A stretch of 64,000 nt of DNA from Taenia hydatigena (Eukaryota > Platyhelminthes > Cestoda > Cyclophyllidea > Taeniidae). The position numbers and the translations under genes are program-made. Below are positions 1-12,531 of this stretch, one piece after another. Below the pieces are notes generated by a model, which searched no databases, was not told the DNA's origin, and worked only from the letters and a program-made list of their open reading frames with translations. How positions within the stretch are numbered: the stretch's first letter is position 1; each line of letters begins with the position of its first letter. The DNA lies in assembly GCA_036345935.2 (NCBI GenBank), contig JADWOT020000006.1, positions 22,444,198-22,508,197 on the forward strand, in the 5' to 3' direction.

Positions 1-3000
1 GCTTTCAATGTGGCCTCTTAGCTTCATTTTGAATAAAGTAATAAATTAGCACTAACAGTGAAAATAGATCACCTTAGATCGGTTTGCAACGAGTGAGGTG
101 GATAAACTTTACTGGCGAATACTCACAGGCCAATAGTTTCGTACTTGTTTTAGTCGCACTTTGAAACTGCAAGCATGCATTATTCCAGTGACATCGCTGC
201 ATTTGCTAAAATGATACCACAATCTCCACTGACTAGATGCTGTACATGCTTGTTCAAATGCACTTTTTGGCGAGAAGCGGCAGGAAGTGCTGAAGTATCT
301 TTTTAATTACCTCCTACTGTACTCAAGAGCGTTAGCAGGCATAGCCACTGGCGTTACACACTTCATTCATTAATTTTTTTTCCGCTTGCGTCTTTACATG
401 ACTGCTTTCACGAATTCCGAAATGGGACTGTTTTCGCTTTCAATTATGATGAGAAAGAGGTAAATAAAGAGGCATTTGGTTAGCAAATGAGCGTTGACAA
501 TTGGCAACATTCAGCATCTGTTTCGTCAATGCTAAATCAATATCTTCTGGCAGCCCTGTCATTATTTGTGGAAATAACACTGCAGTTAAAACGGCTTTCT
601 ACAACCGACGCACTCTTATGCTCCAGGATACTTCACGAGGATGACACAATTGGTCATTTTCACTGACGCATTAATCCATGCATGGATTATCTTTGGTTCT
701 AGGCATCACAATGCCATCACAGTTGCAATTGCAGTTTAAGAATGCGCTGTGACGAATGTCCCTGAGTAACAATACCATCCGATTTGGAAGGCGATCAAAC
801 CAATAGCCAGGACTATTTTGACAAATGATAAATATTTTATTATATAACTGGGGGTCGAGACGACTTTCCTTGCCACATGTGCCATACGGAGTTGCTAAAT
901 TTTAATACTATAACCATCCTAACATTTGAGAGCCCGTCCAAAATTTATTCTAATTATTAACTAGACATGCCACCATCCGTCAACACTTGTAAAGTCTCTA
1001 GGCCCTCTAATTTAGGGTTACATCTCGCATCCCAGTTTCGTTGCATTCCGAAATTTTCTTCATGGTCTTAAATGACCTTCCCATCAAAGATATGCACAAT
1101 CTGACCAACTGTTTGACCTCTTTGTCAGCATTAGTGTCCATAGAATTCGGGTTCGCGATATTGTAAACGCGTTAGGGAAGGTCATGCTCCAGAATCCACT
1201 CCAAATTAAACCTTTGGCTTGGAAATGTCTCAGAGCAATGCTAATGTCAACATCAGTCTTGCTATTTACTTTATTCCTTGCATATAAATGATCCCTCATG
1301 AAAATCGGGTCAGCAAAAGAACATGAATCTCATTTTAAGTGCTTTTTTTCACTTTTTGGGTGCATGCATTCATATCTGTAAACATAAGAGGGGTAGGTAT
1401 TCAAAAGTACTTATCCGTTGGCTAATGCCCTACGTTCATCCGCTTTTTCTTCATTTTGCAATGAAACGTACTAAATCGCGTCAAGTACCTTAGATAATCA
1501 CCATGGGGTCAAGGTCTTTAATTTCGGCAATAATGCTTCCCTTAGTGAAGGCTTAATTATATGCACCTCAAACCGTACCAGGCTCTTGTGATTGAACAAC
1601 CGTTTTACAGCAAAATTTGCTCATAAATACACAAATACAGGCAAGAGACCTGCTTGAGTTTTATGGGTTCCCGTATTAAGTCCATCCATCAGACCGTAAA
1701 TAGAGACATGAGATGCAGCGTAATGGAAATAATAGAGTAGTAGAAATCTTTTGAACTGCTTTTGATAAAGATTCATTAAAATAATGTGAACAATTACAAG
1801 TTACTGAACGATGGAGCTTGCTGCGCTCTAATCAAAACTACGGCTGGGTACCTTCAAGTAATACCTTAATGAGTGCTGAAATTCAGATGTTTTCAGCAGC
1901 ATTTATAATGATTACGGGTGCCTATAATCAGATGGACAAATCATCTGCGTTCGAGAGCAATGAATGTTTTGGTCTTCCAGGAATTTTGCGATTCGAGACA
2001 TCAGTGCTCTTAGGAGCCACCACTTCAGTGGAAAGCTGCTTGACAGTAGCTCTATGACCCTAAAAATAGCACGCTGAAGTAGGCCCCAAGTTTGTCCATC
2101 CAGCGGCTTTAGACTTATTCCATGCCAGGCTAGAATTCTCAGCTCTTTTATTGCAAACAGCCTCCCCACACTTGCATTGGCAGGAATCGGTGATGGGGGT
2201 AAGAACTGAAAAGCCGCTCCAATAGAAGCTGGATATATGTTGACTAAGAATGGCGACAAGAAGCGGCTTTTCACTGGGCTGATTAGCTGGACACCTTCAA
2301 TGCTCACATAAATGTGCATCAAGGATTGATCCTCACCATCAGACGGAACGCGATGGTCTTAATTGTACCTTGAACTAGCATTTCGCACTCTGAGTAACCA
2401 GAATTGACTGTTCCGGCGTGGTGGGGTTAGCGAAATGGGCTGCCGTTCAGACAGATACGCCTGCACTTGGAGGCATATGTAGTTTCCCAGTGGTGACCCA
2501 TCCATGGCAGTCAACTCTAAGCAAATCGTAAAACCAGCCTGTAATTATGCATTCAGGGGCCACTGCTGCAGTTAGGAAGGACCACTAACCTGTATGGGCA
2601 CTACGGCCTACGTAGCTCCTCCGAAGCGGTAAGACATCATAGAAGACTACGTAGATGCAGCTGATGAGAGCGAGTATCACAAAAACCGATTTCCAGTTTT
2701 GAGACAATCTCATTTCTCTCAGAGTGAGGAATTTGAATGTCAGTGCGCTGACCAAAATTTTAAATTCATCGACTTATTCCCCATGACGTCAGCTGTCCGA
2801 TTTCAAAACAAATATTGATCCACTGGTAGATGGAATGTCAGCTTATTGTCTTGACCTACTCCATTCAAAAACTTTACAATTAGTTCATTATTTTTGATAA
2901 TTTGTTCTTTTGCTTACCCACTTTTGCCATCCACTTTCCATTCGTCTAAAATAGTTTGTTTGTCCATGCGAAATCTGTCCATCTATTACTGTCACATCTA

Positions 3001-6000
3001 CGTTGTTCTAATTTATCGCGCACCCATACATGCACCTAGTTCACTTCCCTTTCGTTTATGCTGCCTATTTGTCTCGGATTTCGCTCGTAAACAAAAGGTT
3101 TGTTACAAATCACACCAATAAGTTGTATGTCAGTGTCAAGTTTCAGGAATATTCTCAATCTTTCTCCGTTTCCATTGAAAAAATATCCACTTAGGGGAGC
3201 ACAAGCCGCATCTGCAATCTTGTATCACATTTAAGGCACGAGAGCATATGCAGTTCATTCTCAACACTCAAGCATCAGCGTGCCATCTCTGACTTACACA
3301 TTTTAATAAACTCCACTCATTTGGGCCCTTTTTGTCGACGTGAACGGCGTCGATGTGCTGCCGGTAACGGGTTCATTAACTTAGCGAGGTAATGTTCTCG
3401 GCCATTAAGTGATGTAGGACTTTAGAATGAAGAGCAACTATGTTGGGGTAGAGATGGTTAAGACTGCATTTCTTATTGCAAATAAGGAACAAACAGCAAG
3501 CGTATTGGGCAAAGCAAAGCATCGCCTGCAAAATGTAGTTGCACTAGGGTGGACAAAGAAGATTTAGCCTGATAAGGACTAGTTTTGGCCACATAATCAA
3601 CCACTATATACCTTTTTGGCCGCATTTGTGCTCCATCATTCAAATAATGCTACAGTTGCATCCCATCATCCATCGAAAAGATGTTTGCGGTCAGATTAGC
3701 CTTTTTCATTTACTCTCACAGACATGAGAGATCGTTAAAAACGTGTTGGCAGATGTAGTCTCGTGCACTCACCCACCCTAAGTGTTATCGAGGCGAGAAA
3801 TAATCGCTCTTTCGTCTTACATTTTGGTAGCTTTGATGTCCACCAACGCCGAATTTGCTTTTCTAGCTCCTTCTTCCTCCGCGTCATTCTTCGACAGTCC
3901 CACTCTAAATGAGGCATTGGGATCTTACAAATATAACAGATGCGATCGCATGTGTAAATGTATTTCTCTGCAAGTCAAAGTACAAATAATACAACGACAA
4001 GCAAGTACATAAAAGTAGGTTACAATGAAATGCAGACAATGTTCCATGATAAGCTTATTATTGTGCATATTAGTTGCGTAAAATGCAGTCTAGTATCCGA
4101 GATCAGGAAAGTTAAATTTAACAATATATAATTTCGCTGCATTATGCATGCTACTGTCATCAAGACTTCTATGCTGCTAAGGCAAATGTTGCAAGGCACG
4201 TAAATTATAAGTGAGTGTATTTTTTTAAGAAAGATGTAGCATTTTACACAAATTTTCATGGTCTAAATTAGACCGATTTGATACTCTAGATTTGCACTGT
4301 CCGCAAAACTACTTGCAGTGCCATAGAATTGCCAAATCACACAGGTGACTTCGTGCCACTCTAGAACCAAGAAGTCTTCAGCGATAAATCGTGTCCGTGC
4401 CGTTTTCTCCGGTAGCCATGCACTCGATAGCGCCTGCGGTTTCAGAAGCGAAGGAACTTGCATTTAAATGTTAAGCCAAATAATCGAAGGAATATTAGAT
4501 CCCACTGACCCCGCAGTACTCGCTAATCTTGGATTTTGTAAAATTACCCCCCATTACTGTTTGAATATTCAGCGCAGGTTGTTTGTGATGTCCCTCTCTC
4601 TCCATCAAGATAGTGCGATATTGTTATTCGCTCTTACAGTGTTAGTACGCAAGCACTATCGTCAGAGGTGTTCAGCTTTATGATTCGACTCACTATTTCC
4701 ATAAAATAATGGAATAATGAGTAGTGTGCATTCCAAACGCAGATCTTACAGTGGTTAGATAATGCACGCTATCTTTGGTCTTCTTTTGGACTGGAGTTAG
4801 CCAAACAATTAATGGCGTAATATTATTATTCCATGGGGTGCCTGCTCCCTTCTGCATCACCTCAGTGCCGTCGCCAGCCTTGGTTTTGGATTCTATGAGG
4901 TCACATACACCACGCACGATAGGTCAGTGAATTGACTGCTTCAGTTTGACCGTTTATTCATCAATGAACAAGCTATGTGACTAGAGGGCTCTATTCCATA
5001 CAAGTGTAAACATTTTCTCCATTTGTACTTTTTAAATTAGAATTCCGCGAATGATTGATAGTAGGTTTTAAGATGTGAACTACTCTTGAACCTAATTCAT
5101 TTCCCAGAGTGTGCAAAGTCTGCAATCTCAGGATTGTGCTTATTTACATCTGCAAATTTGTTTGGTTGTGGCTGGCAGCACCTTGAATAGGTTAGGAAGA
5201 GTAACAATTTAACCTAATTCATGTGCGCCACAAACGCATGAAATAGTCCCGGGCTTATAAGAAAATAGGTCGTTGAGGCGAAGCCGTATTTGTGTCTCCA
5301 CACGCCAGCTTTAAAGAAATGCGTCGAAAGTGGAAAATATCTGAATATCAAAGCAAAATTCACCATAATCCAAGGTCAATAGAGTTTGTAGAACATGACT
5401 TCCCCATCTTCATAAGTAACATGATTTGTGGACCTCGAAAACTGGTCAAGTCTTAGTTTCAACAGTGTTTCGAAGTAGTAGTCCTCTTTACCCGAAATCA
5501 TTTCTCATTCCAGGCATCCGGGTGGGTTAGAGACCATCGTTTGGAAATTTCGCTGGTAAGGAGGAAGCACATAGCAGTACAGAATTATGTGTAAAATGAA
5601 TCATTTTATAGCAAAGACTCTTTGACATATTTGAGCACTTCCAAAAAAAGCTTGGCTGCCCACCATGCTAAATGATATCAATCTGGTCTACTGCAATTTC
5701 TTTCAAACTCTCGGTTTGGGATTTCCAACCTTTTAGTTAACAATGTACAAAAGCACACAAGGCGGGAGAGCGATTGGCGGTGAAATCATCTAGTTTACGC
5801 CAGTCGGTGGAGCTTGTTCATTACTTTGGCTGAATGCATCACGACTCATTTTCCTCCTTTCTCATTAACGAATGTCAGGACCAGTCTTGCCCTACATTCG
5901 CTAACACTTCATAAACGGCTTGAGGCAAGATTACGTGTGCGGAAATCATGTGCTTTCTGTATCTTCCCAAGAGTGTGCAGTGGCTGCCACGTAAAGATGG

Positions 6001-6904
6001 AGCTTCGTCACATCTGTAGACTGTGTCTAAAGGCAACATCAATGGAAAGGCAAAATGACATTTTTACCCAGTACATATGTGACGCAAACACCAGCAATTG
6101 TTTTATGCTTTAAAGAAATTCAGTGCTGTGAGTTGACGGCGTGAGCTGAGCTGTGTGTTTCTACACAATGACTTACTAGAAACGTGTAGGTATACAATGA
6201 TGTGTAAAGATCAATGCCAAACCACCAAACATTAGTTGCTAAAGCCAGCACAAATATTACCTAGAGCCTATGATTAAACTAAAATTCATATGTCTATTAA
6301 AGTTTGCTTGTACCAATCTTTATAGCCAAGGTTTAAGGTGTCCAAAGCCAAAATATACTCACCATTCCGCACACATCTCATCAAATTCCATACTGTCCGT
6401 CGGCAACTGAAACTTGTATTCTCGTTGTTGCTGCTTCTCTAAATCGTCGCGTAAATATACTAATTTCACTCATTTCTTGGTCTCTAACCCACCTTTACCC
6501 ATCGCTTTTGCGTTCAGAGGGAGCAGAGCAGATTGCCTCCAAAACTTCCGCTACCGTAGATCGGCCCAAGCAAACGCCTTCTAGACGTTGACAAGTCATG
6601 GGTTGAGGAAGCAGCACTACGCATCGTTAGAAATCTGTACAGGAAGGGGAATCTGGACAATGTCCAGAATTGCCTTAGCGCATAATGTTCTGACGCTAAT
6701 GTTCTTGCAACGTCCAAGTCGTCATAAATTCCAAGAAAAGCACCTAGTCTACTCAGCAGGGCATTAAAGCCAATCCACCTGTTCCGCTACCAATGGAATC
6801 GCGGGTGGCACTTATAGTGCCCTCTGCAAAGCTACAGCCATACCCGTAAATAACTTTGGTGAACATGCACATAGCCGAATCATGTTGCTTGTGAGGAGAG
6901 AAAA
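1..6904. other. Intergenic, no recognised gene
   Basis: I recognise no gene, RNA or mobile element here. Open frames are short and have no family motif. The longest coherent one is on the minus strand at about 1912-2350, some 140 codons before a stop at its 3' end. A basic, donor-terminated frame lies on the minus strand near 3780-3917. Neither could be assigned, and they may be decayed exons or chance. Confidence 0.5.
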
Positions 6905-7230
6905 AAGGCACTATAAGTTGCTAAGCCAGTACGCGAATACGTTTCCATGACGAAGCGCTAGATTAGGCCGAGCAAGTTTTGTGAAGCATATGATAGAAAC
7001 CGGTGGAGCTATACCCTTACCGCATACCGCCTGCTTTGCTAGAAGTCAACCGTATGTCGGAAGAAATTATTCAAGGGCAAAGCCACCGTAAGCCTCTGCA
7101 ATTGTGTTAATAAAGATCGATCGCAGCACGCGAATGTGCATGGACTACAGGAATCTGAACGTCGTAACTAAGAAGGAGTTCGTAGCCCTAATTGACGGCT
7201 TACGCTGCTTCCAAACAATCCATATCCACA
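6905..7230 (+). mobile_element. Ty3/gypsy retrotransposon pol relic (start of reverse transcriptase)
   Basis: Three consecutive frames read as the linker and N-terminal part of a Ty3/gypsy reverse transcriptase. The first (from 6918) has a leucine-rich start, a stop at 6948-6950, then LGRASFVKH and an H-x-I-x-T-G motif at 6987. The second (from 7030) has PALLEVNRM and EEII. The third (from about 7104) has the diagnostic MCMDYRNLNVVTKKE, which matches the RT block usually written CVDYRxLNxVTxKD. Two frameshifts and an in-frame stop show the element is dead. The catalytic YxDD block, RNase H and integrase are not seen downstream. This is transposon debris from a reverse-transcribing element, not a host gene. 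Confidence 0.8.
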
Positions 7231-7324
7231 GGACAGTTCTCCCGCTTGAGACAAGTTGGTTTCCTTCTTCTCTACCAAAGGGACACTCAAGCACCCATGC
7301 CACAGGTAATGATGCCCACTCGAA

Positions 7325-7590
7325 ATGTAACAGTGGACTACCTCATCTCGCACATCTTGTTCACGTTGATTAACAAGCAACTTCATCATCACCTTCGCAC
7401 ACCCGTTCACTCCTCACGTTTCTCTGTAAAGAAACACGGACAAAGGAGTAACATTTTTACAAAATGATGATGGAAAATGAACAGGAACATAAAGCACTGT
7501 GAAAATATCATCACAGCTTAGCAATGGAGACGTAGGCATTAGGATTAGTGAAGATTCAAGATTTTGGGAGTGCTGCCGAAAGACAAATTC
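7325..7590 (+). repeat. Dispersed repeat, copy 1 (partner at 37140)
   Basis: This stretch aligns in the same orientation with about 37140-37415. Shared blocks include CAGTGGAC, GTAACATTTTT, AAATGAACAGGAACA and ATATCATCACAGCTT, in the same order and with similar spacing. Identity is moderate and there are small indels, so the pair is old. It begins about 100 bp after the gypsy relic and could belong to that element or be a separate non-autonomous repeat. It has no credible reading frame. Confidence 0.7.
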
Positions 7591-8130
7591 AAACACTTAA
7601 ATGTCTCCTTTTTCTCTTGACGTATGGCCTTCATAGACTTTGCGGTGGTAGCGGTGTTTCCACACCGACAAATTGCAATTACTAGCCGCTTTGGACAGAG
7701 GACCTCCCATCTGAAATCGACTCACATGCCATCGACAATTAAACCTGCTAAACAAAAACAGCAAGCATGGATTGGGAGCAGCCTCGTTCAAGACGAAGGA
7801 AGTAAGACCTAAACGGAGGTACCGGTTTTACATCCGCATGAACAATTATGATGCAGCGGTACCACGTAGAGTAGCAAGCGCTAGCTCACGTTATGCAGTA
7901 AAAAGATATCAATTATCAAGAATGACACAGACCAGCGCCAGTGCCTATGCACAATCTATTCAGTAGTTTGACGACTGAGCAATGTAGATGCCTACCAATC
8001 AGCGGCAACCTGGCAAATGTTGGTTTCCAACCCACTCACACAGTGGTAATTCCTGAGACCCTTCATTTGTTGGGAAAACTTCCCAATATCCTGCATATAC
8101 CTCGTACAACTGCTCAATGCCTTTTATTAA

Positions 8131-8345
8131 GGCATCCTCTCCTCCATTGTGTCCGACTAAAAGGGAATAACGATCGGAGCATTAAAAAAAACTGTAGGGG
8201 TGCGATAGTCATGAACTGGCCCATTCGCACGCCACGCCACACACGTGTTGCAGCTGGATTCCAGTCAAGGTCAAACATTACCAAATGGTTCGCACCCATG
8301 AAATCGTCGACCGCAATCACTCTACTCACTGATCCAGTTAAGGGC
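8131..8345 (-). pseudogene. RAD54-like SNF2 helicase fragment (decayed)
   Basis: Read on the minus strand, the frame ending near 8340 contains GANHLVMFDLDWNPA. This matches the RAD54-type SNF2 helicase C-terminal block that leads into helicase motif VI (GANRLVMFDPDWNPA in the family). It is followed by RVWR, the RAD54-specific form of that motif, but the usual residues between DWNPA and RVWR are missing and the GQ core is degraded. Further on, after a possible acceptor TTTTAG at about 8158, DTMEERM resembles the family's GTIEEKI block before two stops. No other helicase motif was found nearby. RAD54 is a DNA translocase in homologous recombination, but this copy cannot be functional. CSB/ERCC6-type helicases fit less well because they have RAWR instead of RVWR. 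Confidence 0.65.
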
Positions 8346-8434
8346 AAACGCTGGTGACAGGTGGATGGATTCATTGGTTTTGGAAATACTGCACATGCTA
8401 AATCGTTCTAGGGCCTAAGAGGCCATCCCTTCTC

Positions 8435-8680
8435 AAAACGAAGTTGCAAGTGATAGTGAAAATCGCATTCAGGGCTCATCAAAAGACCGAAAGATAGAAA
8501 CGAATTTTACAAATAAAGCGTAGAAGTCCTACGCTTCAATTTTAAAACGAAGTTGGAAGCGGGAGTGAAAATCGCAAGGGTCATTATGAAAATAAATGGC
8601 ACACATTGAGGGTTCACCCGAAGACTAAAAAAGGATCAAATTTTACTAATAAAGCGCAGAGGACCTACTTATCAATCCCT
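8435..8680. repeat. Two-unit tandem repeat, about 110-130 bp units
   Basis: Unit 1 (from 8435) and unit 2 (from 8544) both start AAAACGAAGTTG, then GTGAAAATCGCA. Both later have a TTTTAC.AATAAAGCG block and a CCTAC end. Unit 2 carries an insertion of about 15-20 bases. The units are visibly diverged. I see no gene in or around them. Confidence 0.75.
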
Positions 8681-9899
8681 TTACTTTAAGGATGGCAGGC
8701 GCTTAGAGGCTCGCGGCAAAAATGGCACAGATAAAAGGAATTGACAACAGAAAATGAGGCTAGGTTGATGAAAATTGCTTAATTTTGGATGTTAAAGCTA
8801 CGAAGAGATTAAGAATTTGAACCCATTGATAAACTAATTACAAGCTTGGGGACAGAAAAAGCAAACATGCGTTAAAATTGCTTGTCCGTACCATCTCACT
8901 GCACATCTTCAGAAAGGTAGAATTTCACACGAACGAAGCAAAACTCCTCGAAATCTAAGGGGACAGTGCAGAAGGGCGTCCTAGCTGAATGAGTGTTAAA
9001 GTTACCTTTTTAGAAAAGAATCTTTGCATGCAATAGTTGAGCCTAAAACGCGGAAATCCTTGTATTATACCAAGGGTCTGTAAATGGGTTGTTGTCTACT
9101 TTCTACAAGACAGCAAAAAGCAAAGGAGACTTCAGCTTGTCAAGCAATTGTCCTTAGCCCTTCTTTCAGAAACATTAGCTTTCACGAGGAAATTGGGGGA
9201 CGCGTAGAGTCGGCAAATAATAGAGCCATAAGGAAGACGTGATCGAAAGAATAACGAGAGCTCCTTGGCACTCGTTCGTTAAATAAACGAAATTAAACCC
9301 CAGTTATAAAAAAAGGGGAACCAAGAACTGTGAACTTTCAATCATTCTCCTCGCAATGTGCTAAGCATAGAAAAATATAAGACGTTTTAACAATGAAGAG
9401 AACAGCACAATTGAATCGTTAATCGTTCTAACGATAATAAAAATTCTTCCCACGCCAAAAAGAGCAAATTTATGCCAACCGACAGCAAAAACTATGACAG
9501 AATGGGAGGAAGCAATAACACAACGAACAAATGCAAAATACTACACACCAAGCACTCGATGACGAGTCTCCTGTGATAGACACAGCTTGATGTGATTATC
9601 GTTGATTGAGCTGAGAAACCCTGTGGATAGGCAATGACCGATTGATGATGCAACCCTAAGATCCACGCTGATTAAGAGCATTGATTGTAAGTCGTCGAAA
9701 TACGCCGAGTGAAAGTAGTGGGAATAATTGACGTACCTACGGTATCATCTTAATTTGAAGGCAGGAGGGCTAATTCAGTCGTGTCACAATGCGCAACTAT
9801 AAAAACCGTCACGGATTCAAGTAAATGGCAAGGAATTGTCCGTCTACTTCTTCATTTTCTCGGTTCGTTGTGCCGGGACATGAAGTAAAGCCCTAAAGA
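8681..9899. other. Intergenic, nothing recognised
   Basis: AT-rich sequence without an open frame of note, a clear repeat partner inside the window, or an RNA gene. Confidence 0.5.
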
Positions 9900-10225
9900 G
9901 CTTGATTTGATGAGTGGGAAAGTAAATCAGTGTAGAAAAGATTGGGAGAAAGTAAGGAAGAAGTGAAAACTGCTGCATCGCAGCTCCATACGCACGACTT
10001 CTCTTCTCTTTGCCCTAATCTCAAACAACCCTTTGTCTCTTTCAGCTTAAACTCCTTATTACTTTGCTCCTACCGATGGCGAATGCGCCACCATTGCCAT
10101 TCGCATCATAAAAGCCTCTTCCTTAACTCAATGGCGATCTTTAAGTTTGAATCACTGATTCCTTTAATCAAAATTCAATCCTGTACTACACTGCACTTAC
10201 TTTTAACCGCTCAGAACGAACTTAT
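9900..10225 (+). repeat. Dispersed repeat family R1, copy A (5' part)
   Basis: This stretch aligns with the reverse complement of about 33970-34290. Shared blocks are ATCAGTGTAGAAAAG, GAAAGTAAGGAAGAA, CCATACGCACGACTTCT, CATTCGCATCA and GCGATCTTTA, in the same order. It corresponds to the first third of the most complete copy (33410-34290). Its open frame of about 128 codons is not conserved between copies and is unlikely to be coding. Confidence 0.8.
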
Positions 10226-10824
10226 ATCACTCACAGCAAAAAGTAAGGGAACAATATCTGCTTGTCCCTCTGCTGAACCGACCTCGCAAGCTGGTGTGTC
10301 AGCGTCATTTTCAACTTCTCTTACATAACCACATCAGACATCTCTATGGCGCTAGTCTTGGTAATCAAGAGAACAATGAGTTTGGTAGCATCGAAAGATC
10401 CAGAACCAGGACCTCAACGCATGTGGCCTTGCATCGACTTTGTGAATTTAGCTGGCATCATACGTCCCTTCACGTAGCATGCGATCTATGCTAAAGAGCA
10501 CCCGTGTCTGACCTTAGTTGAATATGCTGCTTCTTCTGGCGTTGACTCCACCCACTTCATCCACATGAGCAGCGTTGGTTTTGCAAGCACATATCCACTT
10601 ACTTAATGGTAGATTTGATGGAACGCTTACAACGTGTTGCAACCACCTACCCCACACTGATGCTAGCACGCAGGTTCTTTTCATATTGTTTAGTCTCAAT
10701 CTTGTGCAAGAACGACGCATATATAACGTTCCGTTGTTTGAGGATTAAAAACGCAGTAATCAAAGATGGAACCTCATGTTCATACTTCTGCTTGAAATCC
10801 TTTTAATCTACTTCTCGGCTATTT

Positions 10825-11125
10825 CATGCATGGACTAGCAATTTCAGCAAAGTCCTTAACGAATCGTCTACAGTACTTTGCCATACTGAGAATACCGTGA
10901 GGTACCGTCTAATTTGTTTGTGCTGACCAAGTTCCTGCTTGTTTTTTATTGTGTCCGGTGACAGCCATCCCATCCGACGAGACTGCATGCCCCAAAACAG
11001 ACGAGAATGACAGTTATTTGAGTGTACTGCCTGTCCTGCGTCTCGCAGATGATCTAGCACCGATCTCAGATTGGCGTTATGCTCTCGGATGTCTTTATTA
11101 AAGCCAAAGATGTCATCGGGTGGAT
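10825..11125 (-). mobile_element. Ty3/gypsy reverse transcriptase relic (palm and thumb)
   Basis: On the minus strand, starting near 11118, the translation gives DDIFGFNKD, EHNANLRSVLDHLRDAG, then after a frame change LGHAVSSDGM, and after another YCRRFVKDFAEIASP. These match in order the Ty3/gypsy blocks YxDDIxVFSKD, EH..HL..VL..L..AG, LGH.VS.DGI and YYRRFV.DFA.IA.PL. The two catalytic aspartates of the active site remain, but the tyrosine before them does not. At least two frameshifts make it inactive. It is in the opposite orientation to the relic at 6905 and covers the next part of the same domain, so the two could be halves of one inverted element or two insertions. Confidence 0.8.
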
Positions 11126-11374
11126 TGTGCGGTGTTTTGCAAAGGTCTAATTAGCGCTGTCCACATTAGACGTTGGAAGGTACAGGGTCCAAATCCATTG
11201 TCTGGAATGCATAATACCTATTTGGCATCATGAAAGCTGTCTTCTCCTCATCTATTTCTACCACCTTTATATGTCAGTTTCCGGCTATTCAGTTCAGCGT
11301 ATCGAAGCGCTGTATCGAAGGAGTGATTAGGCGACGTCGAGGTTGGATGATACGGTGCCAACCAATGTGCTAAC

Positions 11375-12531
11375 ATGAAAGTGAGGTCAGTCTACTCCAC
11401 CCTCAATATCTCTTCAATGTGGTCAGTCTACCATAGCTTCACTCGATGTCGGCAGGTCTCAGTGGCATCTGCTTATTCCTTCTTACCTATTTATCTCTTT
11501 TTTACTCTCTGTTCATTAGCCTCTTTATTTATTTTTCAAACTCGCTTTACAATTTAGATGCAGAAGATCCCACAACGTGAAATCACAGATCTGCCTGCAG
11601 AACTGGGACTGCGAATAAGCGAATATCTCGAACTCCGCGACTTGATAAATCTTTTCACGTGTATTCCGAGTTGGAGGTGGATTCTATCGATGCCACTATT
11701 CCTCGCTCCCCTGAACCAGATCATCAACCAATGGACCTGGCTAGACAAGCGTCTATGCCAGATGCTTTTGCCACAACCCTCACCTGGTTCTTTTTGAAAT
11801 GCTTTTGAAGCTATCCGATATCAGAGAGATTAAATGCGCTCTTATTATCACTTCTTGTCCAGTCTTGCGACAAACCCGTACCATAGAACCGTATGCTTTC
11901 ACAAGTAGTCAGATTATGATAGCGAAGAGGTGTCGATCTTGGAAATGACTGCACACTGGCAACTAATCGGTAATCCGTTTGCCAAATTCCCTTTGGTGAA
12001 GAAATTACCTTTTTGCTTGCATCTTGACTACATGGCGCCATCTCCCCATTCATATATTATTGCTGGTAAAAGAAAGCAAATTGAATTGGCAAGGCCACGT
12101 GATGAACTTGACTGCTGCGACTGCATAATTTATGTCGTAGATCCTTTGCATTTTTGCAGGAGTGAACTGGTTGCTACCTTGGAAGGAATTGAGCTCCATG
12201 AACTGTTGATTATTGTGGTCCTTGTGAATCGGAGAAGAAAAAGTCAAGTAATTGTGAGTGTCTCGTCAAGTTCCTGCAGAGTTTTGGAGGCCTCGATAGC
12301 TCTCCACTGGCTGCTGTGCCGATGAATTGGCGGCTGTGGTGCATTAACTATCACCGACGCGAATTAGTCGATCAATTCGCTGAACTGGTACAGTGGGGCT
12401 ATTATGATGTGATCTCCAAAGGGCATGAGATTGATAGATTTGGCGATCATGTGCGGACGAGAAGACGACGCAACTGTGGTTGGGTAATTTCTTTGAATTG
12501 CTTTAGGAAACCTGTAAGTTCGCCAGCATGA
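11375..12531 (+). pseudogene. Broken paralogue of the F-box gene at 17618
   Basis: Exon 2 starts at 11558 after the acceptor ACAATTTAG and encodes an F-box (ITDLPAEL...ISEYLELRDLINLF...WRWIL) and then WTWLDKRLCQMLLPQP. All of this aligns with the intact protein at 17618-18801. A stop lies at 11795-11797. The similarity resumes in other frames: NAFEAIRYQRD, then from 11930 a frame with CCDCIIYVVD and ELLIIVVLV, then SSPLAAVPMNWRLWC near 12290-12340. The order is that of the intact protein, with at least one stop and two frame changes. ATG AAA at 11375-11380, followed by GTGAGG, is the likely equivalent of exon 1. It may still be transcribed but cannot make the full protein. Alternatively it is a gene with unrecognised short introns, which I consider less likely. 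Confidence 0.75.

Noticed and set aside
1912..2350. About 140-codon minus-strand frame
   Set aside because: Reads somewhat protein-like, but no motif, no splice context and no repeat partner support it.
5814..6113. Cys-rich frame with a CRLCL motif resembling an insect ZAD domain
   Set aside because: Only the CRLCL string fits; the remaining ZAD cysteines and spacing are absent and there are no supporting exons.
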